NCBI RefSeq assembly: GCF_002086275.1
Contig: NZ_MVHT01000034.1
Location: 1-63,926, forward strand
Origin: Mycobacterium intermedium
Lineage (GTDB): Bacteria > Actinomycetota > Actinomycetes > Mycobacteriales > Mycobacteriaceae
Length of the DNA: 63,926 nucleotides
Direction: 5' to 3'
Positions 54,291 to 63,868 of this stretch are shown here, one piece after another. Within the stretch, counting starts at the first letter, position 1. Every line of letters begins with the position of its first letter. A program made the position numbers and the translations under genes. A model generated the notes under the pieces. The model had not been told where the DNA came from. It searched no databases and saw nothing but the letters and a program-made list of their open reading frames with translations.

Positions 54291-55346
54291 TCAAAACCAG
54301 TGCACCGGCGGGCCGTGCGCGTGGCATTCGCCCAGGACCCGCATGTCACCGCCCGGCCAGCTCGCCGCCCTTACCAGAAACTTGAGCGGCGCCCCGGGCC
54401 CGGCGCGATTGGGCTCCATCGTGAGATGGGCGAACGGGCGGCGGCCGGTGGCGAGTTCGGTCAGGCGGTCGATCGATTCGCGCACCGCGACCCGTTCTTC
54501 GCGCGACAGGTATTGCCACGTGATCGAATGCCACAGCACGGTCAGCGTGCCGTCGGACAGGGTCAGCGCGGCCGCTGCTGCTGCCGCCCTCTGCCGCTCC
54601 AAACGCACCGGAACGTCGCGCGCAACCTCGATGGCGCCGCGCAACCGTTCCAGCCGAGCGGTCTGGTCGGGCCAGACGTAGCTCAACACGGTCATGGCCC
54701 CGTCGCCGTCAGTGACATCGATCGGCGCGATGTCGTAGCCGTTGCGTTCGATGATCCGCACCGTGCCCGCCGGCGGCAGCTCCCCGCGCCACGCGTCGTC
54801 GATGCGGACCGGTGAATCCGGGGTTCCCCAACCGTCGCCGTCGTAGCGATAGTGGTAACGGTCGGCTCGCAGGTTCAGCCCGGCGCTCGTGCCGATCTCG
54901 AAAAGTCTTATTGGAAAGCCGAATTCGCGGTTGAGCCGGAGCAAGCCGCCGATCAGCGCGGCGGACCTGCCCACCTCGTTGGTCTGTGGCGGTTGGTCGA
55001 GAGCCGCCCGCAACGACTCGGTGTGCGCCGCCGCGGTACTCAGGATTTCCGGCCAGGCGGCCGTAGCGTCCCAGCTGCCTCCGACGCTGGGATACCAGGC
55101 TCGCAAGGTCGGCGCCCGCCCGTCGAGCACCATCCGGTGCAGACCACCGAGGAGACGCAGCGGCACCGCCTGGCCGGACGACGCATGTTCGCGGCCGGCC
55201 AGGATGCCGGCGAAGACGCCGTCGGCCTCGACGTCGGCGGCCACCATCTCGAACAGGTCGCCGTACATCGGCGACCCCGCTGCCGCGCAGAACCGTCCCT
55301 GCGCGCGCAGCGTGTGCAGCAGATGCTCGTCACCCGTGCCGTTCAC
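54291..55346 (-). CDS. DUF2332 protein (Rv0690c-like)
   Basis: A 351-residue DUF2332 protein. [20 protein letters not shown] near residue 155 looks like a nucleotide or SAM-binding turn of a Rossmann-type methyltransferase (ExGxxxG). [18 protein letters not shown] near 275 and [12 protein letters not shown] near 315 are other conserved blocks. The start GTG 55346 overlaps the mftR stop by 4 nt (GTGA), so it is translated together with the mycofactocin repressor. The catalytic role is unknown. Modification of the mycofactocin pathway is possible but only inferred from position. Confidence 0.85.
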   Translation of the reverse strand: MNGTGDEHLLHTLRAQGRFCAAAGSPMYGDLFEMVAADVEADGVFAGILAGREHASSGQAVPLRLLGGLHRMVLDGRAPTLRAWYPSVGGSWDATAAWPEILSTAAAHTESLRAALDQPPQTNEVGRSAALIGGLLRLNREFGFPIRLFEIGTSAGLNLRADRYHYRYDGDGWGTPDSPVRIDDAWRGELPPAGTVRIIERNGYDIAPIDVTDGDGAMTVLSYVWPDQTARLERLRGAIEVARDVPVRLERQRAAAAAAALTLSDGTLTVLWHSITWQYLSREERVAVRESIDRLTELATGRRPFAHLTMEPNRAGPGAPLKFLVRAASWPGGDMRVLGECHAHGPPVHWF

Positions 55347-55927
55347 AGGTCGAGCCCGGCGCCGACGACGTCGAACGCGCTGCCCAACGCCTCGGAGAGC
55401 GTGACGTTCTCGTCGCTCAGCCAGTGTTCGTAGGCGCTCAACGCGACCCCGAGCATCGTCCAGGCGATGGTCTGGGGCAACAGGTCGGTCGTCTTGGTGC
55501 CGGTCCGACGGGCGACGAACTCGGCGACCACTTCCCGCCAGCCGGCGTACATGGTCATCGAATATGCCTGCAGCTCTGGGGTTTGCAGGATCACCCGCAT
55601 GCGTTGGCGGTGCCGGATGGTCTCGCACTCGTCGAATGTGTTGAACGCCAACAAGGCGGCACGCAATGCCGCGCGGAGCGGCACGCTGTCGTCTGCGTCG
55701 AGCAGGTCCCGCAGCTGGTCGAGGTGGGTATCGAAATCGCCCCAGGGCAGCGCGTTCTTGGAGGCGTAGTAACGAAAGAGCGTGCGGCGCGCGATGCCCG
55801 CCGCCTGCGCGACATCGTCGACGCTGACGTCGTCGAAACCTCGGACGGCGAACAAGTCGATGGCCACGTTGGAGATGTGGTGTGGTGTCGTCGAGCGGCG
55901 TCGGCCGACCCGCGACTCGTGCGCCAT
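55343..55927 (-). CDS. mftR: Mycofactocin system transcriptional regulator MftR (TetR family)
   Basis: A 194-residue TetR repressor. The helix-turn-helix is [20 protein letters not shown] and [20 protein letters not shown]. The family-specific opening [18 protein letters not shown] is present. MftR proteins repress mft genes and respond to long-chain acyl-CoA. It is divergent from mftA, with a perfect palindrome between them. ATG 55927 with a G-rich upstream region gives the usual start; ATGs at 55945 and 55963 are alternatives. The stop overlaps the DUF2332 start. Confidence 0.92.
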   Translation of the reverse strand: MAHESRVGRRRSTTPHHISNVAIDLFAVRGFDDVSVDDVAQAAGIARRTLFRYYASKNALPWGDFDTHLDQLRDLLDADDSVPLRAALRAALLAFNTFDECETIRHRQRMRVILQTPELQAYSMTMYAGWREVVAEFVARRTGTKTTDLLPQTIAWTMLGVALSAYEHWLSDENVTLSEALGSAFDVVGAGLDL

Positions 55928-55976
55928 CGCACCCCGCCCTTTCATTTCGGCACTCGATGCCATATTCTGTCGACGA

Positions 55977-55988
55977 TTGTGATCACAA
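55977..55988. promoter_or_regulatory. Palindromic operator candidate of the mft promoter
   Basis: TTGTGATCACAA is a perfect 12-bp palindrome in the 102-bp gap between mftR and mftA. TATTCT (55963-55968) upstream of it could be the -10 box of the mft operon, placing the palindrome at the transcription start. MftR is the obvious candidate ligand. Confidence 0.6.
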
Positions 55989-56029
55989 CCACCCCTTCTT
56001 GTCGAGACCCTATGGAGAGGCGAACCCAC

Positions 56030-56125
56030 ATGGACCGCGAGAACGAGAACGAGACCACCACCGAGCTTGTCACCGAGACCCTGGTTGAGGAAGTGTCCAT
56101 CGACGGCATGTGCGGGGTCTACTGA
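56030..56125 (+). CDS. mftA: Mycofactocin precursor peptide MftA
   Basis: A 31-residue ribosomal precursor. An acidic leader ([20 protein letters not shown]) is followed by the conserved core [10 protein letters not shown]. The final Val-Tyr pair becomes mycofactocin: MftC decarboxylates Tyr and cross-links it to Val, and MftE then frees the dipeptide-derived AHDP. ATG 56030 follows GGAGAGG. An in-frame ATG at 56012 lies inside that ribosome-binding site and would add six residues. The mftB start is 2 nt after the stop. Confidence 0.97.
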   Translation: MDRENENETTTELVTETLVEEVSIDGMCGVY

Positions 56126-56127
56126 GC

Positions 56128-56460
56128 ATGTCCCCGGCGCCGCCTCGGGCGGCTGCACGGCCCGCGCCATCGCAGCGCGGGCCGGCCGCGTTCGATCCCG
56201 ACCGTGGTTGGCGGTTGCACCCTCAGGTAGCGGTACGACCGGAACCGTTCGGTGCGCTGCTCTACCACTTCGGGACGCGCAAGCTGTCGTTCCTCAAGAA
56301 CCGCACCATCCTCACGGTGGTGCAGACGCTGGCCGATCATCCCGATCTCCGCTCCGCCTGCCGCGCGGCGGGGGTCGAGGATGGCGACCAGGGCCCGTAT
56401 CTGCACGCCCTGGGTGTGCTGGCCGATTCCAACATGCTGGTGCCCGAGGAGGCCCAATGA
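56128..56460 (+). CDS. mftB: Mycofactocin peptide chaperone MftB
   Basis: A 110-residue PqqD-like RiPP recognition element protein. [20 protein letters not shown] and [20 protein letters not shown] form the winged-helix-type fold that binds the MftA leader and hands it to MftC. The N-terminal 20 residues are Pro/Ala-rich and probably disordered. The stop overlaps mftC (ATGA). Confidence 0.95.
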   Translation: MSPAPPRAAARPAPSQRGPAAFDPDRGWRLHPQVAVRPEPFGALLYHFGTRKLSFLKNRTILTVVQTLADHPDLRSACRAAGVEDGDQGPYLHALGVLADSNMLVPEEAQ

Positions 56461-57668
56461 CCGTGCTCGACACCGGGCCCAAGACCGTACGAGTGCCCCG
56501 TCTCATCGAGCAATTCGAGCGTGGGCTGGACGCGCCGATTTGCCTGACCTGGGAACTGACCTACGCCTGCAACCTGGCGTGCGTGCACTGCCTGTCGTCG
56601 TCGGGCAAGCGTGATCCACGTGAGCTGTCCACCCGCCAATGCAAGGACATCATCGACGAGCTGGAACGCATGCAGGTGTTCTACGTGAACATCGGTGGCG
56701 GCGAACCCACTGTGCGACAAGACTTTTGGGAGCTGGTGGACTACGCCACCGAGCACCATGTCGGAGTCAAGTTCTCCACCAACGGCGTGCGGATCACCCC
56801 GGAGGTGGCCGCGCGGCTGGCGGCCAGCGACTACGTTGATGTGCAGATCTCGCTGGACGGCGCTACCGCTGAGATCAACGACGCCGTCCGCGGCGCCGGG
56901 TCGTTTGACATGGCCGTGCGCGCCCTGCAGAACCTCGCCGACGCCGGCTTCAAAGACGCCAAGATCTCCGTGGTCGTCACCCGCCACAATGTCGACCAGC
57001 TCGACGAATTCGCGGCACTGGCAGACCGCTACGGGGCCACCCTGCGGATCACCCGGCTGCGTCCTTCCGGGCGCGGCGCCGACGTCTGGGATGAGTTGCA
57101 TCCGACGGCAGACCAGCAGGTGCAGCTCTACGACTGGCTGGTCGCCAAGGGGGAGCGGGTGCTCACCGGCGACTCGTTCTTCCATCTGGCCCCGCTGGGC
57201 CAGTCCGGTGCCCTGGCCGGGCTGAATATGTGCGGAGCAGGGCGGGTGGTCTGCCTGATCGACCCGGTGGGCGACGTGTACGCCTGCCCGTTCGCCATCC
57301 ACGATCGCTTCCTGGCCGGAAATGTCTTGCACGACGGCGGTTTTGCGAATGTCTGGCAGAACGCCCCGCTGTTCCGTGAGCTGCGCGAACCGCAATCCGC
57401 GGGCGCATGCGGCAGCTGCGGACACTACGACAGCTGCCGGGGCGGTTGCATGGCGGCCAAGTTCTTCACCGGTCTGCCGCTGGACGGGCCGGATCCCGAG
57501 TGCGTCCAGGGTTACGGCGCGCCGGCCCTGGCCGGGGAGCGGGAGACGCCGCGGCCCCGCGTCGACCACTCCCGTGGTCGCAAGCTCAGCACGCCGGTCC
57601 CGCTGACCCTGTCCGTCCGACCGCCGGCGCACGCGCCGGCCAGGCTCTGTAACGAAAGTCCGATTTAG
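56457..57668 (+). CDS. mftC: Mycofactocin radical SAM maturase MftC
   Basis: A 403-residue radical SAM/SPASM enzyme. The CxxxCxxC cluster motif is C38-C42-C45 (YACNLACVHC). The SAM GGE motif is NIGGGEPTVRQDF. The SPASM auxiliary cluster cysteines lie in LNMCGAGRVVCLIDPVGDVY, ACPF and GACGSCGHYDSCRGGC. It oxidatively decarboxylates the C-terminal Tyr of MftA and then forms the Val-Tyr C-C bond. The C-terminal tail (about 360-403) is Pro/Arg-rich. Confidence 0.97.
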   Translation: MTVLDTGPKTVRVPRLIEQFERGLDAPICLTWELTYACNLACVHCLSSSGKRDPRELSTRQCKDIIDELERMQVFYVNIGGGEPTVRQDFWELVDYATEHHVGVKFSTNGVRITPEVAARLAASDYVDVQISLDGATAEINDAVRGAGSFDMAVRALQNLADAGFKDAKISVVVTRHNVDQLDEFAALADRYGATLRITRLRPSGRGADVWDELHPTADQQVQLYDWLVAKGERVLTGDSFFHLAPLGQSGALAGLNMCGAGRVVCLIDPVGDVYACPFAIHDRFLAGNVLHDGGFANVWQNAPLFRELREPQSAGACGSCGHYDSCRGGCMAAKFFTGLPLDGPDPECVQGYGAPALAGERETPRPRVDHSRGRKLSTPVPLTLSVRPPAHAPARLCNESPI

Positions 57669-57669
57669 C

Positions 57670-58842
57670 GTGGCCGATCAATGGTTTGAAACCGTCGCGA
57701 TCGCGCAGCAGCGCGCCAAGCGGCGGCTCCCCAAGTCCGTTTATTCGTCGCTGATCGCGGCAAGCGAAAAGGGAGTCACGGTCGCCGACAACGTCGCGGC
57801 CTTCAGCGAACTCGGCTTTGCGCCGCATGTCGTCGGCGCGCCCGAAAAGCGTGACCTGTCCACCACGGTCATGGGACAGGACATTTCGCTTCCGGTGATC
57901 ATCTCGCCGACCGGGGTACAGGCGGTCGACCCGGACGGCGAGGTGGCGGTGGCCCGCGCCGCGGCCGCCCGCGGCACCGCGATGGGATTGTCCTCGTTCG
58001 CCAGCAAGCCGATCGAAGAGGTCGTCGCCGCCAACCCGAAGGTGTTCTTCCAGATCTACTGGTTGGGCGGACGCGACGCGATCGCCGAGCGTGCCGAGCG
58101 TGCGCGCCAAGCCGGGGCGGTCGGGCTGATCGTCACCACCGACTGGACGTTCTCACACGGGCGCGACTGGGGCAGCCCCAAGATCCCCGAAGAGATGAAC
58201 TTCAAGACGATGCTGCGGATGTCTCCGGAGGTGATCACCAAACCGCGGTGGCTGTGGAAGTTCGGCAAGACGCTGCGGCCGCCGGACCTGCGGGTGCCCA
58301 ATCAGGCCCGGCGCGGCGAGCCGGGTCCGCCGTTCTTCAGCGCGTACGGGGAGTGGATGGGCACGCCGCCGCCGACCTGGGAGGACATCGCCTGGCTGCG
58401 CGAGCTGTGGGGCGGACCGTTCATGCTCAAGGGCGTGATGCGGGTGGACGACGCCAAAAGGGCGGTGGACGCGGGTGTTTCGGCCATCTCGGTGTCCAAC
58501 CACGGCGGTAACAACCTGGACGGCACGCCCGCCGCGATCCGCGCTCTTCCGGCCGTGGCCGCGGCCGTCGGTGACCAGGTCGAGGTGCTGCTCGACGGCG
58601 GCATCCGGCGGGGGAGTGATGTCGTGAAGGCCGTGGCGCTGGGTGCGCGCGCGGTGATGATCGGCCGTGCCTACTTGTGGGGTTTGGCCGCGGCCGGACA
58701 GGCCGGCGTCGAAAACGTGCTCGACATCCTTTACGGCGGCATCGACTCGGCGCTGATGGGTCTGGGTCGTTCCTCGATTCACGATCTCGGTCCCGATGAC
58801 ATCCTGGTTCCGGACGGCTTCCCCCGCACGCTGGGTGCATAG
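57670..58842 (+). CDS. mftD: Mycofactocin FMN dehydrogenase MftD
   Basis: A 390-residue FMN-dependent alpha-hydroxyacid-oxidase-like TIM barrel. The active-site stretch is ISVSNHGGNNLDGTPAAIR (catalytic His and FMN contacts), with LPVIISPTGVQAVDPDGEV and VLLDGGIRRGSDVVKAVALG as FMN-binding loops. MftD deaminates AHDP to premycofactocin, creating the redox-active alpha-keto group. The start GTG 57670 is 1 nt after the mftC stop. Confidence 0.96.
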   Translation: MADQWFETVAIAQQRAKRRLPKSVYSSLIAASEKGVTVADNVAAFSELGFAPHVVGAPEKRDLSTTVMGQDISLPVIISPTGVQAVDPDGEVAVARAAAARGTAMGLSSFASKPIEEVVAANPKVFFQIYWLGGRDAIAERAERARQAGAVGLIVTTDWTFSHGRDWGSPKIPEEMNFKTMLRMSPEVITKPRWLWKFGKTLRPPDLRVPNQARRGEPGPPFFSAYGEWMGTPPPTWEDIAWLRELWGGPFMLKGVMRVDDAKRAVDAGVSAISVSNHGGNNLDGTPAAIRALPAVAAAVGDQVEVLLDGGIRRGSDVVKAVALGARAVMIGRAYLWGLAAAGQAGVENVLDILYGGIDSALMGLGRSSIHDLGPDDILVPDGFPRTLGA

Positions 58843-58919
58843 GTAGATCGCAATCCGAGAGATATCCCAGGTGTCTTGCCGTGGTGGAGGAGCAAAGTTT
58901 CGGGCCGCGATTGCCCGGT

Positions 58920-59702
58920 GTGGAAAAAATTTCGCTAGTTGAGAAAACAATTGCTGCACAACAGGTAAATTCGGCCTACCATCAGCCAGTGCCCGTAAGC
59001 GGCGAACTGGGGAGTGCTACGTCGAAGCAATTGTCAATATCCACCTCTGCGTCAATTTTGGTCCCGTTGGGATCCACCGAGCAGCATGGTCCGCATCTGC
59101 CACTGGATACCGACACACGCATTGCGACCGCGGTGGCCCGCGCTCTGGCCGAACGCCTCGGCCCCTTCGAGTGGCTGGTAGCGCCCGCCGTCGCGTACGG
59201 CGCCAGCGGTGAGCACCAGAGCTTTCCCGGAACGATCTCGATAGGCACCGAAGCGCTCGCGACATTGTTGGTCGAATACGGTCGCTCCGCTTCCTGCTGG
59301 GCGCAGCGCCTGGTATTCGTCAACGGCCACGGCGGCAACATCTCCGCTCTGACCCGCGCGACGAGTCTGCTGCGATCGGAAGGCCGCGACGTGGGATGGT
59401 GCCCGTGCAGTTGCGCCGGTGGCGACGCCCACGCCGGGCACACGGAAACGTCGATCTTGCTGCACATTTCGCCCGCCGAGGTGCGCACCGACCGGCTGCT
59501 GGTCGGCAATGAAGCGCCTCTGGCCGATTTGCTGCCGTCGATGCGCCGGGGTGGCGTCGCGGCGGTCAGTGCGATCGGGGTGCTTGGGGATCCGACGACC
59601 GCGACGTCGGCGGAGGGGGAGCGGATCTTCGCGGAAATGGTCGATGACTGTCGGCGTCGTATCGAGCGGTGGACGCCGGGGCGCGACGGGAAGCTCTTAT
59701 GA
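58920..59702 (+). CDS. mftE: Mycofactocin peptidase MftE (creatininase family)
   Basis: A creatininase-fold metallopeptidase that cleaves the processed MftA to release AHDP. Metal-binding motifs are [30 protein letters not shown] and [12 protein letters not shown]. The start is unresolved. The residues [19 protein letters not shown] resemble the N-terminus I recall from M. tuberculosis, but the codon aligned with its GTG start is GTA (58965) here. In-frame options are GTG 58881, 58884, 58920 and 58989 (and ATT 58950); 58920 is used here provisionally. The stop overlaps mftF (ATGA). Confidence 0.88.
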   Translation: MEKISLVEKTIAAQQVNSAYHQPVPVSGELGSATSKQLSISTSASILVPLGSTEQHGPHLPLDTDTRIATAVARALAERLGPFEWLVAPAVAYGASGEHQSFPGTISIGTEALATLLVEYGRSASCWAQRLVFVNGHGGNISALTRATSLLRSEGRDVGWCPCSCAGGDAHAGHTETSILLHISPAEVRTDRLLVGNEAPLADLLPSMRRGGVAAVSAIGVLGDPTTATSAEGERIFAEMVDDCRRRIERWTPGRDGKLL

Positions 59703-61111
59703 CCGCAACCCGACTTCCGGACGGGTTCGCTGTGCAGGTTGACCGTCGGGTGCGCGTGCTGGGCGATGGCGCGGCCTTGTTGGGCGGCTCGCCGATGCGG
59801 TTGCTGCGGCTGGCACCTGCGGCCCAGGACATGCTGTCCGACGGCCGTCTCAAGGTCTGCGACGATCGCAGTGCCCAGTTGGCCCGCGCCTTGCTGGACG
59901 CGACCGTGGCGCATCCACGCCCGGCGGGTGGCCCGTCATATCGTGACGTGACTGTCGTTATACCGGTACGGGACAATGTATCTGGCTTGCGCCGGCTGGT
60001 GTCTTCGCTGCGTGGCTTGCGCGTGATCATCGTCGACGACGGATCTGCGCGACCGGTCGAGCTGGAGGACTTCGAGGGCGCGCATTGCGACCTGGAAATC
60101 CTGCACCACCCCCGCAGCAGGGGACCGGCTGCGGCGCGTAACACCGGACTGGCGGCCTGCACCACCGACTTCGTGGCCTTTCTGGATTCCGACGTGGCAC
60201 CCCGGCGCGGTTGGCTCGAGGTGCTGCTCGGCCACTTCTGCGATCCAACCGTTGCGTTGGTCGCCCCCCGCATCGTGGGGCTCGATCAAAGCGAGAATGT
60301 GGTCGCGCGCTATGAGGCGGTGCACTCGTCACTCGATCTCGGTCGGCGGGAAGCGCCCGTGCTGCCGCACAGCCCGGTGTCCTACGTTCCCAGCGCCGCC
60401 ATCATCTGCCGCTGCTCGGCCATCCGCGACATCGGCGGGTTCGACGAAACCCTGCACGCCGGAGAAGACGTCGACCTTTGCTGGAGACTCATCGAGGCCG
60501 GCGCCCGGCTGCGATACGAGCCGATAGCGCTGGTCGCGCACGATCATCGCACCCAACTGCGGGACTGGCTGGCGCGGAAGGCGTTTTACGGCGGATCGGC
60601 GGCCCCGCTGTCGGCGCGCCACCCCGACAAAACGGCGCCGGTGGTGATCTCCGGCTGGGCGCTCATGGCATGGATCTTGATGTCCTTCGGCAGCGGCCTG
60701 GCCCAGCTGGCGTCGTTGCTCATCGCCGTGTTGACGGGCCGGCGGATCGCCAAGGCCATCAACAGTCCGCACACCTCGTTGTGGGATGTGGTCGTGATCG
60801 CCACCCGCGGCTTGTGGTCGGCCGCTCTTCAGCTGGCATCGGCCATCTGTCGGCACTACTGGCCCGTGGCATTGGTGGCGGCGATACTGTCCCGGCATTG
60901 CAGACGGGTGTTCTTGATCGCGGCGATCGTCGACGGGGTCGCGGACTGGCTGCGCCGTCGCAACATCGGCGACGATGATGCCGAGCGCATCGGGCTGCTG
61001 ACCTTTCTGGTGCTCAAGCGTGTCGACGACCTGGCTTACGGTATCGGCTTGTGGTACGGCGTCCTGCGCGAACGCAATGTGGGCCCGCTCAAGCCGCGGA
61101 TTCGGACGTAA
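59699..61111 (+). CDS. mftF: Mycofactocin glycosyltransferase MftF
   Basis: A 470-residue GT2 enzyme that decorates premycofactocin with beta-1,4-glucose chains. An N-terminal PqqD-like segment (about 1-75, [20 protein letters not shown]) precedes the GT-A domain: [29 protein letters not shown] (the Asp-x-Asp) and [19 protein letters not shown]. Hydrophobic segments near 320-350 and 385-425 suggest membrane attachment. ATG 59699 overlaps the mftE stop; an ATG at 59669 would lie inside mftE. Confidence 0.96.
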   Translation: MTATRLPDGFAVQVDRRVRVLGDGAALLGGSPMRLLRLAPAAQDMLSDGRLKVCDDRSAQLARALLDATVAHPRPAGGPSYRDVTVVIPVRDNVSGLRRLVSSLRGLRVIIVDDGSARPVELEDFEGAHCDLEILHHPRSRGPAAARNTGLAACTTDFVAFLDSDVAPRRGWLEVLLGHFCDPTVALVAPRIVGLDQSENVVARYEAVHSSLDLGRREAPVLPHSPVSYVPSAAIICRCSAIRDIGGFDETLHAGEDVDLCWRLIEAGARLRYEPIALVAHDHRTQLRDWLARKAFYGGSAAPLSARHPDKTAPVVISGWALMAWILMSFGSGLAQLASLLIAVLTGRRIAKAINSPHTSLWDVVVIATRGLWSAALQLASAICRHYWPVALVAAILSRHCRRVFLIAAIVDGVADWLRRRNIGDDDAERIGLLTFLVLKRVDDLAYGIGLWYGVLRERNVGPLKPRIRT

Positions 61112-61145
61112 CGCGCACCTTGACCCATCTTGACAATGGTTGATA

Positions 61146-62579
61146 ATGGCTGCCCAGCACAGTGATGTGCTGATCATCGGCGCGGGTAGCGCTGGATCGG
61201 TTGTGGCCGAGCGTCTTTCCGTCGATTCCCGTTGCGCGGTTACGGTGCTGGAGGCCGGCCCCGGACTGGACGACGCGCAACTGGTGGCGCAGGCCGCCAA
61301 TGGGCTGCAGTTGCCGATCGGGGTGGGCAGCCCCCTGGTTCAGCGATATCTGACCACGCTCACCGATCGACCGGCGCGCAAGCTGCCGATCGTGCGCGGA
61401 GCAACGATCGGTGGGTCCGGCGCGGTCAACGGCGGCTACTTCTGCCGCGGGTTGCCCGCGGACTTCGACCGAAACCAGATACCGGGCTGGGCGTGGTCGG
61501 ACGTCATCGACCACTTCCGGGCCATCGAGAACGATCTGGATTTCGACACCCCCGTCCACGGCCGCACCGGCCCGATCCGGGTACAACGAACGCACGACAT
61601 GGTCGGGGCCACCGAAGTCTTTGTGCGGGCCACCGAACGGGCCGGCTTTCCGTGGATCGCCGACCTGAACGACGTCGGGCCGGACTTGCCGTCCGGGGTG
61701 GGCGCGGTACCGCTTAACATCATCGACGGAGTGCGCACCGGCGCCGGGGCGGGCTTCTTGTTGCCCGCGCTGCAACGACCCAATCTGACATTGGTGTCCC
61801 AGACCCGAGTGGTACGTATCCGCTTCTCGGGCAAGGTCGCGGTGGGCGTGGACGCTATTGGCCCCGGCGGTCAGATCACCTACACCGCCGATCGAATCGT
61901 GTTGTGTGCCGGCGCGATTGAATCGGCACATCTGCTGATGCTCTCGGGCATCGGTGATGAGGACGTGTTGGCTGCCGCCGACGTGAAACCGTTGGCGACG
62001 TTGCCGGTTGGGATCGCCTGCAGTGACCACCCGGAGTGGGTGATGCCCACAAACTGGGCGGTGGCCGAGGAACGGCCGGTGCTGGAAGTGGTGCTGACCA
62101 CCGCCGATGGCATCGAAATTCGGCCATACACAGGTGGTTTCATTGCGATGACGGGTGACGGCACCGCCGGACACCGAGACTGGCCGCATATCGGAGTAGC
62201 ACTGATGCGGCCACGATCACGGGGGCGAATCACGTTGGCATCCAACGACCCCGCGGTGCCGATTCGCATCGAGCATCGCTACGACAGCGAGCCCGCCGAC
62301 GTCGCGGCACTACGCCAGGGTAGCGAGCTGGCCCGCGAATTATGCGGCACGGTAACGCATATCGGACACCCGGTATGGTCGACCTCGCAGCACCTGTGCG
62401 GCAGCGCCCCGATGGGCGCCGATGGCGACCCGAGAGCCGTTGTGGACCAGCGCTGTCGAGTATTCGGTATCGAAAACCTCTGGGTCATCGACGGATCCAT
62501 CCTGCCGACGATCACCAGCCGCGGGCCGCACGCGACCATCGTGATGCTCGCGCACCGTGCCGCGGAATTCGTCGCCTGA
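61146..62579 (+). CDS. mftG: Mycofactocin-system GMC oxidoreductase MftG
   Basis: A 477-residue glucose-methanol-choline flavoenzyme. The FAD motif is DVLIIGAGSAGSVVAERL, the GMC signature GGSGAVNGGYFCRG lies near 95, and the C-terminal HLCGSAPMGADGDPRAVVD and GIENLWVIDGSILPT blocks hold the active site. MftG oxidises mycofactocinol and links it to respiration. ATG 61146 is preferred over TTG 61140. It lies 34 nt after mftF and ends 4 nt from the convergent PE_PGRS gene. Confidence 0.95.
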   Translation: MAAQHSDVLIIGAGSAGSVVAERLSVDSRCAVTVLEAGPGLDDAQLVAQAANGLQLPIGVGSPLVQRYLTTLTDRPARKLPIVRGATIGGSGAVNGGYFCRGLPADFDRNQIPGWAWSDVIDHFRAIENDLDFDTPVHGRTGPIRVQRTHDMVGATEVFVRATERAGFPWIADLNDVGPDLPSGVGAVPLNIIDGVRTGAGAGFLLPALQRPNLTLVSQTRVVRIRFSGKVAVGVDAIGPGGQITYTADRIVLCAGAIESAHLLMLSGIGDEDVLAAADVKPLATLPVGIACSDHPEWVMPTNWAVAEERPVLEVVLTTADGIEIRPYTGGFIAMTGDGTAGHRDWPHIGVALMRPRSRGRITLASNDPAVPIRIEHRYDSEPADVAALRQGSELARELCGTVTHIGHPVWSTSQHLCGSAPMGADGDPRAVVDQRCRVFGIENLWVIDGSILPTITSRGPHATIVMLAHRAAEFVA

Positions 62580-62583
62580 CGCC

Positions 62584-63795
62584 TTAGTTCCCGGGCAGCC
62601 CGTCCAGGCCTAGGAGTCCGCCGAGTCCGCCGGCCCCTGGCGCGCGACGGGTGGGGCCAAAACCAGCGTTGCCGCCGTTGCCGCCGCTGCCGATCAACTG
62701 GGCGTCGCCGCCTCTTCCTCCCGCGCCGCCCGTCGCCGCAGCGGTGTAGCCGGCGCCACCGGCGCCGCCCGCACCGCCATCGCCGATCAGACCGGCTTTT
62801 CCGCCGGCACCGCCAGTGCCACCGATGCCTTGGTTGGCGTCGCCGCCGCCCCCGGCGCCGCCGTTCCCGCCGTCGCCGCCCTTGCCGCAGAGGAAGCCGC
62901 CGGCCCCACCGGCACCGCCGCTGCCGCCCAGTCCTCCGTCGCCGCCAATTGCGGCTCCGACGGCCCCCCCGTCGCCGCCGCTGCCGCCGTGTCCGCCGGT
63001 CCCGCCGAAGATTCCGCCCTTGCCGCCGGCGCCGCCGCCGCCGCCGATGATGCCGCGGCCGCCCGCGCCGCCGTCGCCACCGTTCCCGCCGAGTAAGCCG
63101 CTGTTGCCGCCGGCTCCACCGTCGCCGCCCACGCCACCATTCGGTGACCCGGTGCCACCGACCCCGCCGGCCCCGCCGTTGCCGAACAGTCCGCCATCGC
63201 CGCCTCGGCCGCCCGCACCGCCGTTGCCGCCCGCTCCGACCGGGCCGAGTCCGTTGGTCGAACCGCCGGCTCCGCCTGCCCCGCCCTTGCCCCCGAGGAA
63301 ACCGCCCGCACCGCCGTTGCCGCCGCTCTTGCCGGCCGAGCCCGATCCGCCGGCCCCGCCGTCACCCAATAACCAACCGGCGTCACCGCCGTTGGCGCCG
63401 CTGCCCGCCGCGCCGTTGGCGCCGTTTCCGATCAGCGGGCGGCCGGTCAGCTGCACGCTGGGTGCGTTGATCAGCCCCAGCAACTGCTGCTGCACGGTCT
63501 GCAAAGGCGTCGCGGCGGCCGCTTCGGCGCTGGCGTAGGACCCCGCGCCCGCCGCCAGCGCCTGCACAAACTGGGTGTGAAACGACGACACCTGCGCGCT
63601 CAAGGCCTGGTACTGCTGCCCGTACGACCCGAACAATGCGGCGACTGCGAGCGATACCTCGTCGGTACCCGCTGCGAGCACACCGCTGGTCGCGCCGGCG
63701 GCCGCGCTGTTGGCCGCATCTAGCGCCGCGCCGATCTCGGCCAAATCGGTTGCTGCTGTTGCGATGAATTCTGGCGCCACGCTCAGAAATGCCAT
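62584..63795 (-). CDS. PE_PGRS family protein
   Basis: A 403-residue protein. The PE domain is at about 1-95 ([20 protein letters not shown], with Pro-Glu at 8-9), and the linker carries [20 protein letters not shown] near 117-136. The rest is Gly-Gly-Ala/Gly-Gly-x repeats (PGRS) up to a short unique end, [12 protein letters not shown]. It is exported by ESX-5-type secretion to the cell surface. AGGAG precedes the ATG. Its end is 4 nt from the end of mftG, leaving no room for a separate terminator. The repeat region is prone to length change. Confidence 0.95.
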   Translation of the reverse strand: MAFLSVAPEFIATAATDLAEIGAALDAANSAAAGATSGVLAAGTDEVSLAVAALFGSYGQQYQALSAQVSSFHTQFVQALAAGAGSYASAEAAAATPLQTVQQQLLGLINAPSVQLTGRPLIGNGANGAAGSGANGGDAGWLLGDGGAGGSGSAGKSGGNGGAGGFLGGKGGAGGAGGSTNGLGPVGAGGNGGAGGRGGDGGLFGNGGAGGVGGTGSPNGGVGGDGGAGGNSGLLGGNGGDGGAGGRGIIGGGGGAGGKGGIFGGTGGHGGSGGDGGAVGAAIGGDGGLGGSGGAGGAGGFLCGKGGDGGNGGAGGGGDANQGIGGTGGAGGKAGLIGDGGAGGAGGAGYTAAATGGAGGRGGDAQLIGSGGNGGNAGFGPTRRAPGAGGLGGLLGLDGLPGN

Positions 63796-63849
63796 GATGA
63801 TTCTCCTACCGGACGGCGAGCGTCCCGATAAGAGCAGATAGCGATCTAG

Positions 63850-63868
63850 CCTCGATTTTTCGTCGAGG
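63850..63868. other. Small hairpin upstream of the PE_PGRS gene
   Basis: CCTCGA (63850-63855) and TCGAGG (63863-63868) with loop TTTTTCG. It lies 55 bp upstream of the PE_PGRS start, toward the window edge. It may be part of the promoter region or a terminator for a gene beyond the window. Confidence 0.35.

Noticed and set aside
55977..55988. CRP/FNR-type site
   Set aside because: Mycobacterial CRP sites have TGTGA and TCACA separated by 6 bp; here the half-sites abut, so a TetR-type (MftR) operator is the better reading.
62640..63400. CRISPR-like regular repeats
   Set aside because: These are the Gly-Gly-x codon repeats of the PGRS region. There are no spacers of even length and no cas genes. 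The same applies to the MPTR repeats at 6180-7250.
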